Source: Clostridia bacterium
GTDB lineage: Bacteria; Bacillota; Clostridia; Christensenellales; Aristaeellaceae
DNA length: 64,000 nucleotides
Direction: 5' to 3'
NCBI GenBank assembly: GCA_017547805.1
Contig: JAFYOR010000022.1
Coordinates: 29,279-93,278, forward strand
Position numbers and translations under genes: made by a program. Positions within the stretch are counted from its first letter, which is position 1. Every line of letters begins with the position of its first letter. The notes under the pieces are model-generated. The model searched no databases. It saw only the letters and a program-made list of their open reading frames with translations, and was not told the DNA's origin. Below, piece after piece: positions 1 through 6,692 of the stretch.

Positions 1-187
1 TGCCGATCACATAGGAATCCTCTTCGCCCCAGCGATGCACATCCATGCGTTTTCCGATATAGCCGTAGAACTCCGCTGCTTCCTGCGTTTTTTCTTCTTT
101 CGTATCCTGCGCCAATGCGCAGCGCGCCGCCGTGCCGGTCACGCACAGGCAGAGTGCAGCCAGCAGCGCTGCAATCAGACGCCCCAT
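1..187 (-). CDS. Exported protein of unknown function, N-terminal fragment (runs off left edge)
   Basis: Only the first 62 codons are in the window. The ATG at 187-185 shares one base with the TGA of the SH3/VanW gene upstream (TGATG), so the two are translationally coupled and probably one operon. Residues 1-26 form a signal peptide: MGRL, then an Ala/Leu core, with likely signal-peptidase I cleavage after ALA. The mature part begins QDTKEEKTQEAAEFYGYIG and shows no domain I recognise. Being coupled to a wall-associated VanW protein, it probably acts outside the membrane; that is inference. Confidence 0.6.
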   Translation of the reverse strand, partial: MGRLIAALLAALCLCVTGTAARCALAQDTKEEKTQEAAEFYGYIGKRMDVHRWGEEDSYVIG

Positions 188-1665
188 CACTCAGCCCTGT
201 ATACGCACACCGTCAGCACGCCGCCATCGGCCTCAAGCGCGAAGCGGACGTCGTAAGGCAGCGTGTTTTCAAGGCGCAGGTCAATGTTTCCGGCGCCCAC
301 CGCCGCATCAAAATCCAGCGGCGCATAGGAGATGCCATAGGAAGAATGCACATAGTGCAGGGAAACATGAATCGGAATCTGCAAAATGGCATTGTACAGC
401 GTCGTGGACACCTGACAGATGCCGCCGCCGTAGCCCAGCTTATCGCTGGAGGTGTAGTTGATGATCGGGCCTTCCTGATAACCGTTGCCCTTGGTATACG
501 GCGCGCAGTATTCGTTGAAGGAGAACTTCGTTCCGGCGGGGAACACGACGCCGTCAAGCCGCGTGACGCCCTGCATGATGTTGTGCAGGCGACCAACCTG
601 CGTCTGCGTCCGCTGCTGCGGATCATAATATGTCGCAAAGACAGCCAGCAGATCGCCCGGCTGCGCCTCGTCCCACGCGACGCAGGGCTCCATCTCGATG
701 CTGCCGGTGGCGGCAATGCGCCCGGTGATGCGGTCGTAAGGCAGGGTGACAGACATATCCTCGGCAAGCGCGCTGACCGGAATGACGCTGCCCGCCGGCG
801 CAACGCGCAGCAGCACGCCCGTCTCACTGTGAAGGATTTCCACGTCCTCGATCGCGCGCGCGGCATAGGGATAGACAACCGTGCCCGGAACAAGCGGCCC
901 ATAGGGATCAAGGCGCTTGTAATAGCGCAGATGATCCGCCCGGACATAGCCTGTTTCGCCGTCCTTGCGGACATACGCCCACTCGCCGTCCGTCATCATG
1001 ACGGCGACCTCTTCGTTTTCATACACCGTGCCCAGCAGCCGGGAGTTGGGGTTCTTTTCCTTGCGGATGGAGAGGTTCACATCCGCCTTTGCGGTGTACA
1101 CATGCTCAAAAGCAACCCGCTGCTCAAAGTCCTGAGGCAGCACGACGTCATCACGCGCGGGCTCAACATTCACAATCAGGGAAGAAAGGACGTAACCCTC
1201 CACGCCGTTTTTGACGACGCGATGCCAGTTCTTCCCCAGTTCAAGGATGCAGACCTGATCCCCGGCCGCATACTCCTGCAGTTTCTGCGCAGATTTGCTC
1301 TTCTCGCTGCGGATGGTCGCCGCCTTCTCCGCCACAGCAACGAACTGCGCCGCAGCTTCGTCATCATATCCGGCTGCTACAGCCAGATTCGTCACGTTCT
1401 TGGTCAGCAGATAGCCGGTCACGTCATCCTTGACAACCTTCGTCCATTCCTTGCCGTATTCAATCACGTGGATGATCTCATTCGCCTCCACACTGCCCAG
1501 CTTCTTGCCGGAGGTGGATTTCGTCTGACGGATGGTCATGTCTTTTGTAACCGTCGCCGTGTACAGGATCTCCTGCGCCAGCGCAGCAGCGCAGCAGACA
1601 AGCAGCAGCGCGGCGATCAGACAGGATACGATTCTTTTCATCTGCTTCATGCTCACTTCGTTCAT
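187..1665 (-). CDS. Secreted SH3-domain / VanW-family protein
   Basis: A 492-residue exported protein. A signal peptide ends near residue 30 (ALA-Q). Three bacterial SH3-like domains follow at about 35-90, 108-165 and 190-247, each with an R-x-E/T-K-S start and a Gly-Tyr (GYL/GYV) strand. The VanW domain covers about 360-470 and contains the conserved FSFNEYC...GGGICQVSTTLYNA segment. SH3 domains of this type bind peptidoglycan; VanW proteins are cell-wall associated with no settled biochemical role. Start: ATG at 1665 has GGAAA nine bases upstream; in-frame ATGs at 1650 and 1641 are alternatives and would shorten only the signal peptide. The stop codon overlaps the next gene. The likely site is the cell-wall face. 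Confidence 0.85.
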   Translation of the reverse strand: MNEVSMKQMKRIVSCLIAALLLVCCAAALAQEILYTATVTKDMTIRQTKSTSGKKLGSVEANEIIHVIEYGKEWTKVVKDDVTGYLLTKNVTNLAVAAGYDDEAAAQFVAVAEKAATIRSEKSKSAQKLQEYAAGDQVCILELGKNWHRVVKNGVEGYVLSSLIVNVEPARDDVVLPQDFEQRVAFEHVYTAKADVNLSIRKEKNPNSRLLGTVYENEEVAVMMTDGEWAYVRKDGETGYVRADHLRYYKRLDPYGPLVPGTVVYPYAARAIEDVEILHSETGVLLRVAPAGSVIPVSALAEDMSVTLPYDRITGRIAATGSIEMEPCVAWDEAQPGDLLAVFATYYDPQQRTQTQVGRLHNIMQGVTRLDGVVFPAGTKFSFNEYCAPYTKGNGYQEGPIINYTSSDKLGYGGGICQVSTTLYNAILQIPIHVSLHYVHSSYGISYAPLDFDAAVGAGNIDLRLENTLPYDVRFALEADGGVLTVCVYRAE

Positions 1666-1705
1666 GATGTCATTTCCGGCAGGCTGCCGGTTTGTTCCTC
1701 ACTAA

Positions 1706-1765
1706 GAAAGGGACTGCGCAGAAGAAAACGCTGTCTGCGTTCCTCTCCTCAGCAGTCCCCTTTTC
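1706..1765 (-). terminator. Long hairpin between CD1247-like and VanW genes
   Basis: Arms at 1707-1717 (AAAGGGACTGC) and 1752-1764 (GCAGTCCCCTTTT) enclose a smaller AACGC/GCGTT hairpin. A T-rich run follows on the plus strand, and TTTCTTAG follows on the minus strand. It most likely ends transcription of the minus-strand gene at 1809 and separates it from the VanW gene. Confidence 0.55.
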
Positions 1766-1808
1766 TTCTTTTCAGCTGCGCCACATCAGGCGGCTGCGGA
1801 CGCGGGGA

Positions 1809-2243
1809 TTACTCCTCGTCGTCTTCCTCATCCTCTTCGTCGAAAACCTTGCGGTTGCAGTTCGGGCAGAGGTGATCCTCTTCCATGTCAAACGCTTCTT
1901 CATCGAAGAAAACGACCGTACCGCAGTGCGGGCACTCGTACTCGATGAGTTCGCCGTCAAAGTCGTCGTCCTCATCGTCGTCTTCATCGTCGAAATACTC
2001 GTCGTCATCCTCCTCGGCCGCGTCAAAGAGGGCTTCCTCGATCTCGCTGACGTCGGTGTCGATCTCATCGACATACTCAGCGAGTTCCTCGATACGCTCG
2101 CTCAGTTCTTCATTCTCCTGAGCAACCGCTTCCAGCGTCTCAATCAGCGCGAGCATCAGCTTGCCCTGATCGTTATCGCTCTTCACACCCATACCTTCCG
2201 CCAATCCCTTGAGATAGGCCACTTTCTTTCCAAGCATGCTCAT
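1809..2243 (-). CDS. CD1247-type acidic zinc-ribbon protein
   Basis: 144 residues. The N-terminal 85 residues (MSMLGKKVAYLKGLAEGMG onward) form the helical, coiled-coil-prone domain that NCBI calls the CD1247 N-terminal domain; it is widespread in Clostridia and often sits beside efp, as here. A very acidic linker rich in Asp/Glu follows, then a four-cysteine ribbon (CPHCG ... CPNC) and another acidic tail. Start chosen at 2243, because AAAGGCGG sits seven bases upstream; an upstream in-frame ATG at 2276 lacks a ribosome site. The function is not established. The ribbon suggests zinc binding, and the acidic arms suggest a protein or ribosome partner (inference). Confidence 0.75.
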   Translation of the reverse strand: MSMLGKKVAYLKGLAEGMGVKSDNDQGKLMLALIETLEAVAQENEELSERIEELAEYVDEIDTDVSEIEEALFDAAEEDDDEYFDDEDDDEDDDFDGELIEYECPHCGTVVFFDEEAFDMEEDHLCPNCNRKVFDEEDEEDDEE

Positions 2244-2276
2244 GGTCAGGCCGCCTTTCTTTGCTGATTGATGCAA

Positions 2277-2834
2277 TTACGCGCGGGACATGTAGGAGCC
2301 GTCGCGGGTATCCACGCGGATCTTGTCGCCGATGTTGACGAACAGCGGCACAGCGATCTGATAACCGGTCTCCAGGGTCGCCGGCTTGGTGGTGTTGCTG
2401 GTGGTGTCGCCCTTGAAGCCCGGCTCGGTGTCGGTGACCTCGAGCACGACGAAGTTCGGAGCGTCAACAGAGAAGGCCTTGCCCTTGTAGAAGCGGATGG
2501 TGGCCATGGTCTCTTCCTTCATGAACTTGATCGCTTCCTCGACCTGATCCAGGGTCAGCGGGATCTGCTCGAAGCTTTCCGGATCCATGAAGTAGTAGAA
2601 CTCGCCGTCGGTGTAGACGTACTGCATTTCCTTGGTCTCGATGGTCGCGCGCGGCTGCTTGTCGGTCGGGTTAAAAGAACGCTCGACGACGGCGCCGGTC
2701 ATGACATTCTTAAGCTTGGTGCGAACGAAGGCAGCGCCCTTGCCCGGCTTAACGTGCTGGAAATCAACGATGGACCAGACGCCATTTTCCCACTCGATGG
2801 TAACGCCCTTGCGGAAATCGCCTGCAGTAATCAT
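2277..2834 (-). CDS. efp: Elongation factor P
   Basis: 185 residues, the usual length, with the three beta-barrel domains of EF-P. It binds between the P and E sites of the ribosome and relieves stalling at consecutive prolines. The domain I loop reads [12 protein letters not shown]. The lysine in KPGKG is at the position that in Firmicutes is modified (for example 5-aminopentanolylated in Bacillus) or works unmodified; no modification enzyme is visible in this window. GGAGGG lies eight bases before the ATG. The CD1247-like gene follows in the same direction after 33 bases, so the pair is probably one operon. Confidence 0.96.
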   Translation of the reverse strand: MITAGDFRKGVTIEWENGVWSIVDFQHVKPGKGAAFVRTKLKNVMTGAVVERSFNPTDKQPRATIETKEMQYVYTDGEFYYFMDPESFEQIPLTLDQVEEAIKFMKEETMATIRFYKGKAFSVDAPNFVVLEVTDTEPGFKGDTTSNTTKPATLETGYQIAVPLFVNIGDKIRVDTRDGSYMSRA

Positions 2835-2866
2835 ATGGAAATCCCTCCAAGTAGTAAATTATATGA

Positions 2867-2912
2867 TGTACAGCCGTGCGCCGCCTATTGCGGCGCCGCT
2901 GAGCAATGTACA
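2867..2912 (-). promoter_or_regulatory. Hairpin in the efp leader
   Basis: Two TGTACA hexamers (2867-2872 and 2907-2912) flank an inner stem GCGCCGC/GCGGCGC with loop CTATT. It lies between the efp promoter and ribosome site, and no U-run follows, so it is more likely a leader structure or protein-binding site than a terminator. Confidence 0.4.
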
Positions 2913-2923
2913 CTCGTGCTCCG

Positions 2924-2952
2924 ATTTTACCACGTTTGCGTGAAAATATCAA
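2924..2952 (-). promoter_or_regulatory. SigA-type promoter of efp
   Basis: Minus strand: -35 TTGATA (2952-2947), 17-base spacer, -10 TAAAAT (2929-2924). It lies about 90 bases upstream of the efp start. Confidence 0.65.
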
Positions 2953-3002
2953 GCTTTTTCATCAATTCACGCCGGTCAATTGCCGAAAAACCTTTGTCTT
3001 TC

Positions 3003-3701
3003 TTAGGATTTTCCGCCTTCAAACGCCTCCTTAAGACGCTGCATCGCGCGCTTTTCCAGCCGCGAAACGTATGAGCGCGAAATGCCCAGCAGCTGCGCCG
3101 CCTCCTGCTGGGCATGCACCTGCCCGTCGAGCAGCCCGTAGCGCATCTCAATCACCGTTCTTTCCCTTCCCGTGAGCACCTCGCCCACCAGCCGCCGGAT
3201 CTCCCCAAGGCTCAGCCGCCGCTCGACCTCGCCATGTACCTCCGTGCCGTCCGTTCCCAGCACATCCACGAGGGTGATTTCATTCCCCTCGCTGTCCGTG
3301 CCGATGGGATCCTGCAAGGAGATTTCACCCCTGCGCTTCTGGCTTGCGCGCAGGCACATGAGGATTTCGTTTTCGATGCATCTGGCGCAGTAGGTGCTCA
3401 GCTGCGTGCCCGTTCCCGTTTTATACGTATTGATTCCCTTGATCAGGCCGATTGTTCCGATGGAAATCAGGTCCTCCTGATCGTATCCCGGGACGGTATA
3501 CTTGCGCGCAATATGCGCCGCCAGCCGCAGATTATGCTCGATGAGTTTTTCCCGCGCCGCATGATCCCCCTGCGCCATGCAGGCAATCAGCTCGCCCTCC
3601 TCCTCCCGCTCCAGCGGTTTTGGGAAAGCGCTCCCCCGGGAAAGATAGCCCAGAAGAAACAACGCGTCCTGAATGATAAAGACCAACAGCTGCTCAATCA
3701 T
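3003..3701 (-). CDS. sigK: RNA polymerase sporulation sigma factor SigK-like
   Basis: 232 residues. It directs late mother-cell transcription in endospore formation. The N-terminus MIEQLLVFIIQDALFLLGYL is the hydrophobic pro-sequence typical of pro-sigma-K, followed by the family signature FPKPL and EEE. Region 2 (RKYTVPGYDQEDLISIGTIG) and region 4 (AAQLLGISRSYVSRLEKRA) are intact. The start at 3701 was chosen because it begins exactly at the pro-sequence and has GGGGTGA upstream; longer in-frame starts add an unrelated Arg-rich stretch. The gene is continuous, with no skin-type intervening element. Cleavage of the pro-sequence by a SpoIVFB-like protease is expected from the family, but the protease is not in this window. 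Confidence 0.9.
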   Translation of the reverse strand: MIEQLLVFIIQDALFLLGYLSRGSAFPKPLEREEEGELIACMAQGDHAAREKLIEHNLRLAAHIARKYTVPGYDQEDLISIGTIGLIKGINTYKTGTGTQLSTYCARCIENEILMCLRASQKRRGEISLQDPIGTDSEGNEITLVDVLGTDGTEVHGEVERRLSLGEIRRLVGEVLTGRERTVIEMRYGLLDGQVHAQQEAAQLLGISRSYVSRLEKRAMQRLKEAFEGGKS

Positions 3702-3773
3702 CGCAATCACCCCGGGAAGTGTATGCGCAAAACCGCGCGGCCTTGCTACGCGAACGCGCAACTCAGCCGTAAC

Positions 3774-3813
3774 ACAAAAACACCGGGGCATAAATGAACA
3801 TTATGCTCCGGTG
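3774..3813 (-). terminator. Terminator of the peroxiredoxin gene
   Basis: Arms CACCGGGGCATAA (3781-3793) and TTATGCTCCGGTG (3801-3813), one mismatch, followed on the minus strand by TTTTTGTG. It separates bcp from sigK. Confidence 0.8.
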
Positions 3814-3873
3814 AATTCTCTTCAGTTTTCCGCTACTGGAAAGCAGCAGAAGCCAACGGCATTCTATCGCCCT

Positions 3874-4335
3874 TTATTCTCCCGCCAGATACGCCAGAAT
3901 CTCCGCTGCGTTGGTGTCCGGCTTGACCTTGGGCATCACCTTTTCAATCACGCCGTTTTCGTCGATCACATATGTCGTACGCACGACGCCCATGCTGACC
4001 TTGCCGTAGAGCTTCTTTTCCTGCCAGACGTCGTACGCCCTGATCGCTTCAAGCTCTGTATCGGCAAGCAGGATGAACGGCAGATCATGCTTGGCGGCAA
4101 ACTTCGCATGCGAAGCGACGGAGTCCTTGCTCACGCCGATGACGGCAACACCCAGAGTTTTGAACGCCTCATAGCTGCCGGCAAACGCGCACGCCTGCCG
4201 CGTGCAGCCGGGCGTGTTGTCCCGGGGATAGAAATACAGTACGACCTTCCTGCCAAGGAACGACGACAGGGACACCCTGTTTCCTGCCTGATCCAACAGG
4301 GTAAAGTCAGGCGCCTTCATACCTGCGCTGAGCAT
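3874..4335 (-). CDS. bcp: Thiol peroxidase, BCP/PrxQ-type peroxiredoxin
   Basis: 153 residues, thioredoxin fold. It reduces hydrogen peroxide and organic hydroperoxides in the cytosol. The peroxidatic motif is YPRDNTPGCTRQAC: Thr and Cys of TPGCT form the active site, and the second Cys five residues on is the usual PrxQ resolving cysteine. Start at 4335 has AGAAAGGAGAGAGG just upstream. It lies 41 bases after the YczE-like gene and has its own terminator, so it may be the last gene of the glycan operon or be independently transcribed. Confidence 0.93.
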   Translation of the reverse strand: MLSAGMKAPDFTLLDQAGNRVSLSSFLGRKVVLYFYPRDNTPGCTRQACAFAGSYEAFKTLGVAVIGVSKDSVASHAKFAAKHDLPFILLADTELEAIRAYDVWQEKKLYGKVSMGVVRTTYVIDENGVIEKVMPKVKPDTNAAEILAYLAGE

Positions 4336-4376
4336 GTTCCTCTCTCCTTTCTGCACTCGCCCCTCGTTTGCCGGCC

Positions 4377-5033
4377 TTATTTCCTGCCATTAAGCAGCGG
4401 CTGCGCAAACGTACGGTTGAACAGATCGATCAGCGGCCCCATGAAGAATGCCGTCAGAATCGTGCCAAGACCGACAAACGCCGTGATCCCGCTGACAGCG
4501 CCGCCGCTGAGCAGATACAGCCCGATGCCGATGGCAATGCACACGAAGTCCGTCGCAATGCGGATGTACTTGAACTTGCCCAGCTTCCATGTGCCGCTCA
4601 TGATCAGCGCGACGGCGTCGTAGGTGGAAACGCCCATGTCCGCCGTGATATACAGGGAAGAGCCAAGGCACAGGAACACAAAGCCGAAAATAAAGCTCAG
4701 CGTGCGCGTGATCATGCCCGGATCGGGGAAGACCGCCTGCAGCGCCGCGTAGGAAAACTCCACGACATAGCCCAGCAGGAACAGATTGATGAACGTCGCC
4801 ACGCCGATATAGTGTCTGTCAAAGGCCAGCGCGAAGAGCAGCATGACCGCGTTGACGATGACATAAAGCGTACCGAAGGGGATCGGCACGAACGCATCCA
4901 TGCCGCTCATCAGCGACTGGAACGGATCCACGCCCATCGCCGCCAGCTTGAACGCGCCGACGCACACCGCGGAAATCATCACGCCGGCGGCGCACATCGT
5001 CACGCGCTTTGCAGAAATCTTTTTGCTTTCCAT
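4377..5033 (-). CDS. YczE/YyaS/YitT-type integral membrane protein
   Basis: 218 residues with about five to six membrane helices, and the family features GVDPFQSLMSG near residue 35 and ADMGVSTYDAVALI near residue 130. Proteins of this family are multipass membrane proteins with no proven substrate. It begins 12 bases after the lyase-like gene, so it is likely the last gene of the glycan operon. That position suggests a transport or membrane role for a breakdown product, but nothing in the sequence proves it. Confidence 0.75.
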   Translation of the reverse strand: MESKKISAKRVTMCAAGVMISAVCVGAFKLAAMGVDPFQSLMSGMDAFVPIPFGTLYVIVNAVMLLFALAFDRHYIGVATFINLFLLGYVVEFSYAALQAVFPDPGMITRTLSFIFGFVFLCLGSSLYITADMGVSTYDAVALIMSGTWKLGKFKYIRIATDFVCIAIGIGLYLLSGGAVSGITAFVGLGTILTAFFMGPLIDLFNRTFAQPLLNGRK

Positions 5034-5045
5034 GTTTTCTCCTTA

Positions 5046-6677
5046 TCAGGGTCTGATCGTGATCGTGTGATGGAAGGGCGTATAATCGGTCAGGTACACC
5101 GTCGCCGCGCCGGGCGTCTTGGCCTCGCTGTCCTCCTTGCCTTCGGTGAAGTGATGCACGCCGAACGCCGGACCGATCTGCATCGACGTTTCATCGTTCA
5201 TCGCCTCAAAGAAGGAATCGCGCAGGACGAGCACCTCGTCTCCGTGCACAGGCATGGTCATGTGCTCGTTGGCGATGCGGTTGATGCCGTTGAACGCCAG
5301 CTCCACGCGCCACGGCGCGCCGACGACGCCCGAAGTCTTCATCTCAACCTCCAGCCCTTCGTCCCCTTCGCGGATCGTCACGTCGATGTCCATATCCGGG
5401 CCGAGCTTCTTCTTTCTGGCGGCGTTGTCCATCTGCCACCAGTCGCTCGTTTCCGGCTTCTCCTCAAAGGGCAGGTAATACCAGCCGCGCATCGTCTGAT
5501 GCAGATGGAAGCCGTCTTCATCCTGCGTCATGGTTTCCGCCTTGAAGGCGCGATGCTCGCAGAAGCTGCCGCCGATCTTGACCGCCAGCTTGATGGACCC
5601 GTTATGCACCCAGAGGAAGTTTGACTTGCCGCGCATAACGGTGTAGGTGTACTTACCGCGGCGCACGCGCGCGATGCCGGAATCGGCGTAGAACGCGCTA
5701 AAGCGCTGCGGCGTGCCGCTCTCCCCGTATTCCGCCGCTTTCAGCGCGGGATTGAGCATCAGGTCGATGAGCACGTCCGGCCCGGGAATGCCCTTGTCGT
5801 CGATGATGTCAAAAATGTGGTTGGCCATCGCAAGGAATTCCGGAATCTGATGCTTCACGCCCATGGACAGGTACTCGATGTAGTACGCATCCGGATACAC
5901 AAGACGGTCCTTGTCAAAGCGCGTGGAATTGGCGGTAAACACGCTGTCGTCCGGCTCCCAGTAGGTCAGCATCATGCGCAGATTGCGGATGACATGCGCC
6001 TCATACGCCGGATCGTCCAGCGCATCGGCCAGCAGGAGCATCGCGTCATTGTTGACGGAATTGTAGTTGCCGGCGGATTTTTCGGCATATTCGCCGTCCT
6101 GATTACAGTCAATGCCCTCTCTCAGATAAATGTCCGCCGCCTTCACGAGGTCGTCTTCATCAAACATTTTCCCGCAGATCGCCAGCGCGGAGGCGATTGC
6201 CCAGCGGTGATTGGGCGTATGGAAGCCGCCCTCCAGCAGCCCGCGCGCGCCCATGTGGATGATCCTTTCAAGCCGTGCCTTAAGCAGCGCCTCGTTTTCA
6301 TCAAGCGTTTCCTGCGCCATCAGATAGCGCAGGTGCGGAATGATCTTCCAGATGCAGAAAGCCGTGTCCGGCGCGGAGAAGAAATTACAGGTTACATAAT
6401 CAAACAGGCCGTTCTCGTGCTGCACGCGATCAACGTAGTCAAGACCCAGCAGCGCACGCTCAAGAATCAGCGCGTCGTGATAATACCGGCTGTCCCGGTT
6501 GAGATACGCGGAAATCATGGACGCCGCGCGGTAAATCGCAAACTTCGCCTGATAGACGCCGTCCGGCTGGGTGAACGCGCCGTAATACGGACTGCCCTTT
6601 TCAAGGTTCTGGATGACGAGCGAACGAGCGACGCTCTTTTCCGTATCCTGAAGGATTTTCTCGTAATGCTTTTGCAT
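5046..6677 (-). CDS. Polysaccharide-lyase-like protein (alpha/alpha toroid plus beta-sandwich)
   Basis: 543 residues, no signal peptide, so probably cytosolic. The N-terminal about 320 residues look like a helical toroid (regular amphipathic helices; FHTPNHRWAIASALA near 150; KSAGNYNSVNNDAMLLLADAL near 200). The C-terminal part is beta-rich (YADSGIARVRRGKYTYTVMRG, WVHNGSIKLAVKIGGSFCEH) like the second domain of heparinase II/III-type lyases. His and Tyr/Asn residues in the NHRW and GNYNSVNNDA segments are candidate catalytic positions. The neighbours (GH38, GH105, Opp importer) support a role in intracellular breakdown of an imported oligosaccharide. I cannot assign a PL family. Confidence 0.6.
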   Translation of the reverse strand: MQKHYEKILQDTEKSVARSLVIQNLEKGSPYYGAFTQPDGVYQAKFAIYRAASMISAYLNRDSRYYHDALILERALLGLDYVDRVQHENGLFDYVTCNFFSAPDTAFCIWKIIPHLRYLMAQETLDENEALLKARLERIIHMGARGLLEGGFHTPNHRWAIASALAICGKMFDEDDLVKAADIYLREGIDCNQDGEYAEKSAGNYNSVNNDAMLLLADALDDPAYEAHVIRNLRMMLTYWEPDDSVFTANSTRFDKDRLVYPDAYYIEYLSMGVKHQIPEFLAMANHIFDIIDDKGIPGPDVLIDLMLNPALKAAEYGESGTPQRFSAFYADSGIARVRRGKYTYTVMRGKSNFLWVHNGSIKLAVKIGGSFCEHRAFKAETMTQDEDGFHLHQTMRGWYYLPFEEKPETSDWWQMDNAARKKKLGPDMDIDVTIREGDEGLEVEMKTSGVVGAPWRVELAFNGINRIANEHMTMPVHGDEVLVLRDSFFEAMNDETSMQIGPAFGVHHFTEGKEDSEAKTPGAATVYLTDYTPFHHTITIRP

Positions 6678-6692
6678 AAATCTTCTCCTTCG

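Noticed and set aside
3003-3701. skin-type interruption of sigK
   Set aside because: The gene is continuous from the pro-sequence to region 4.
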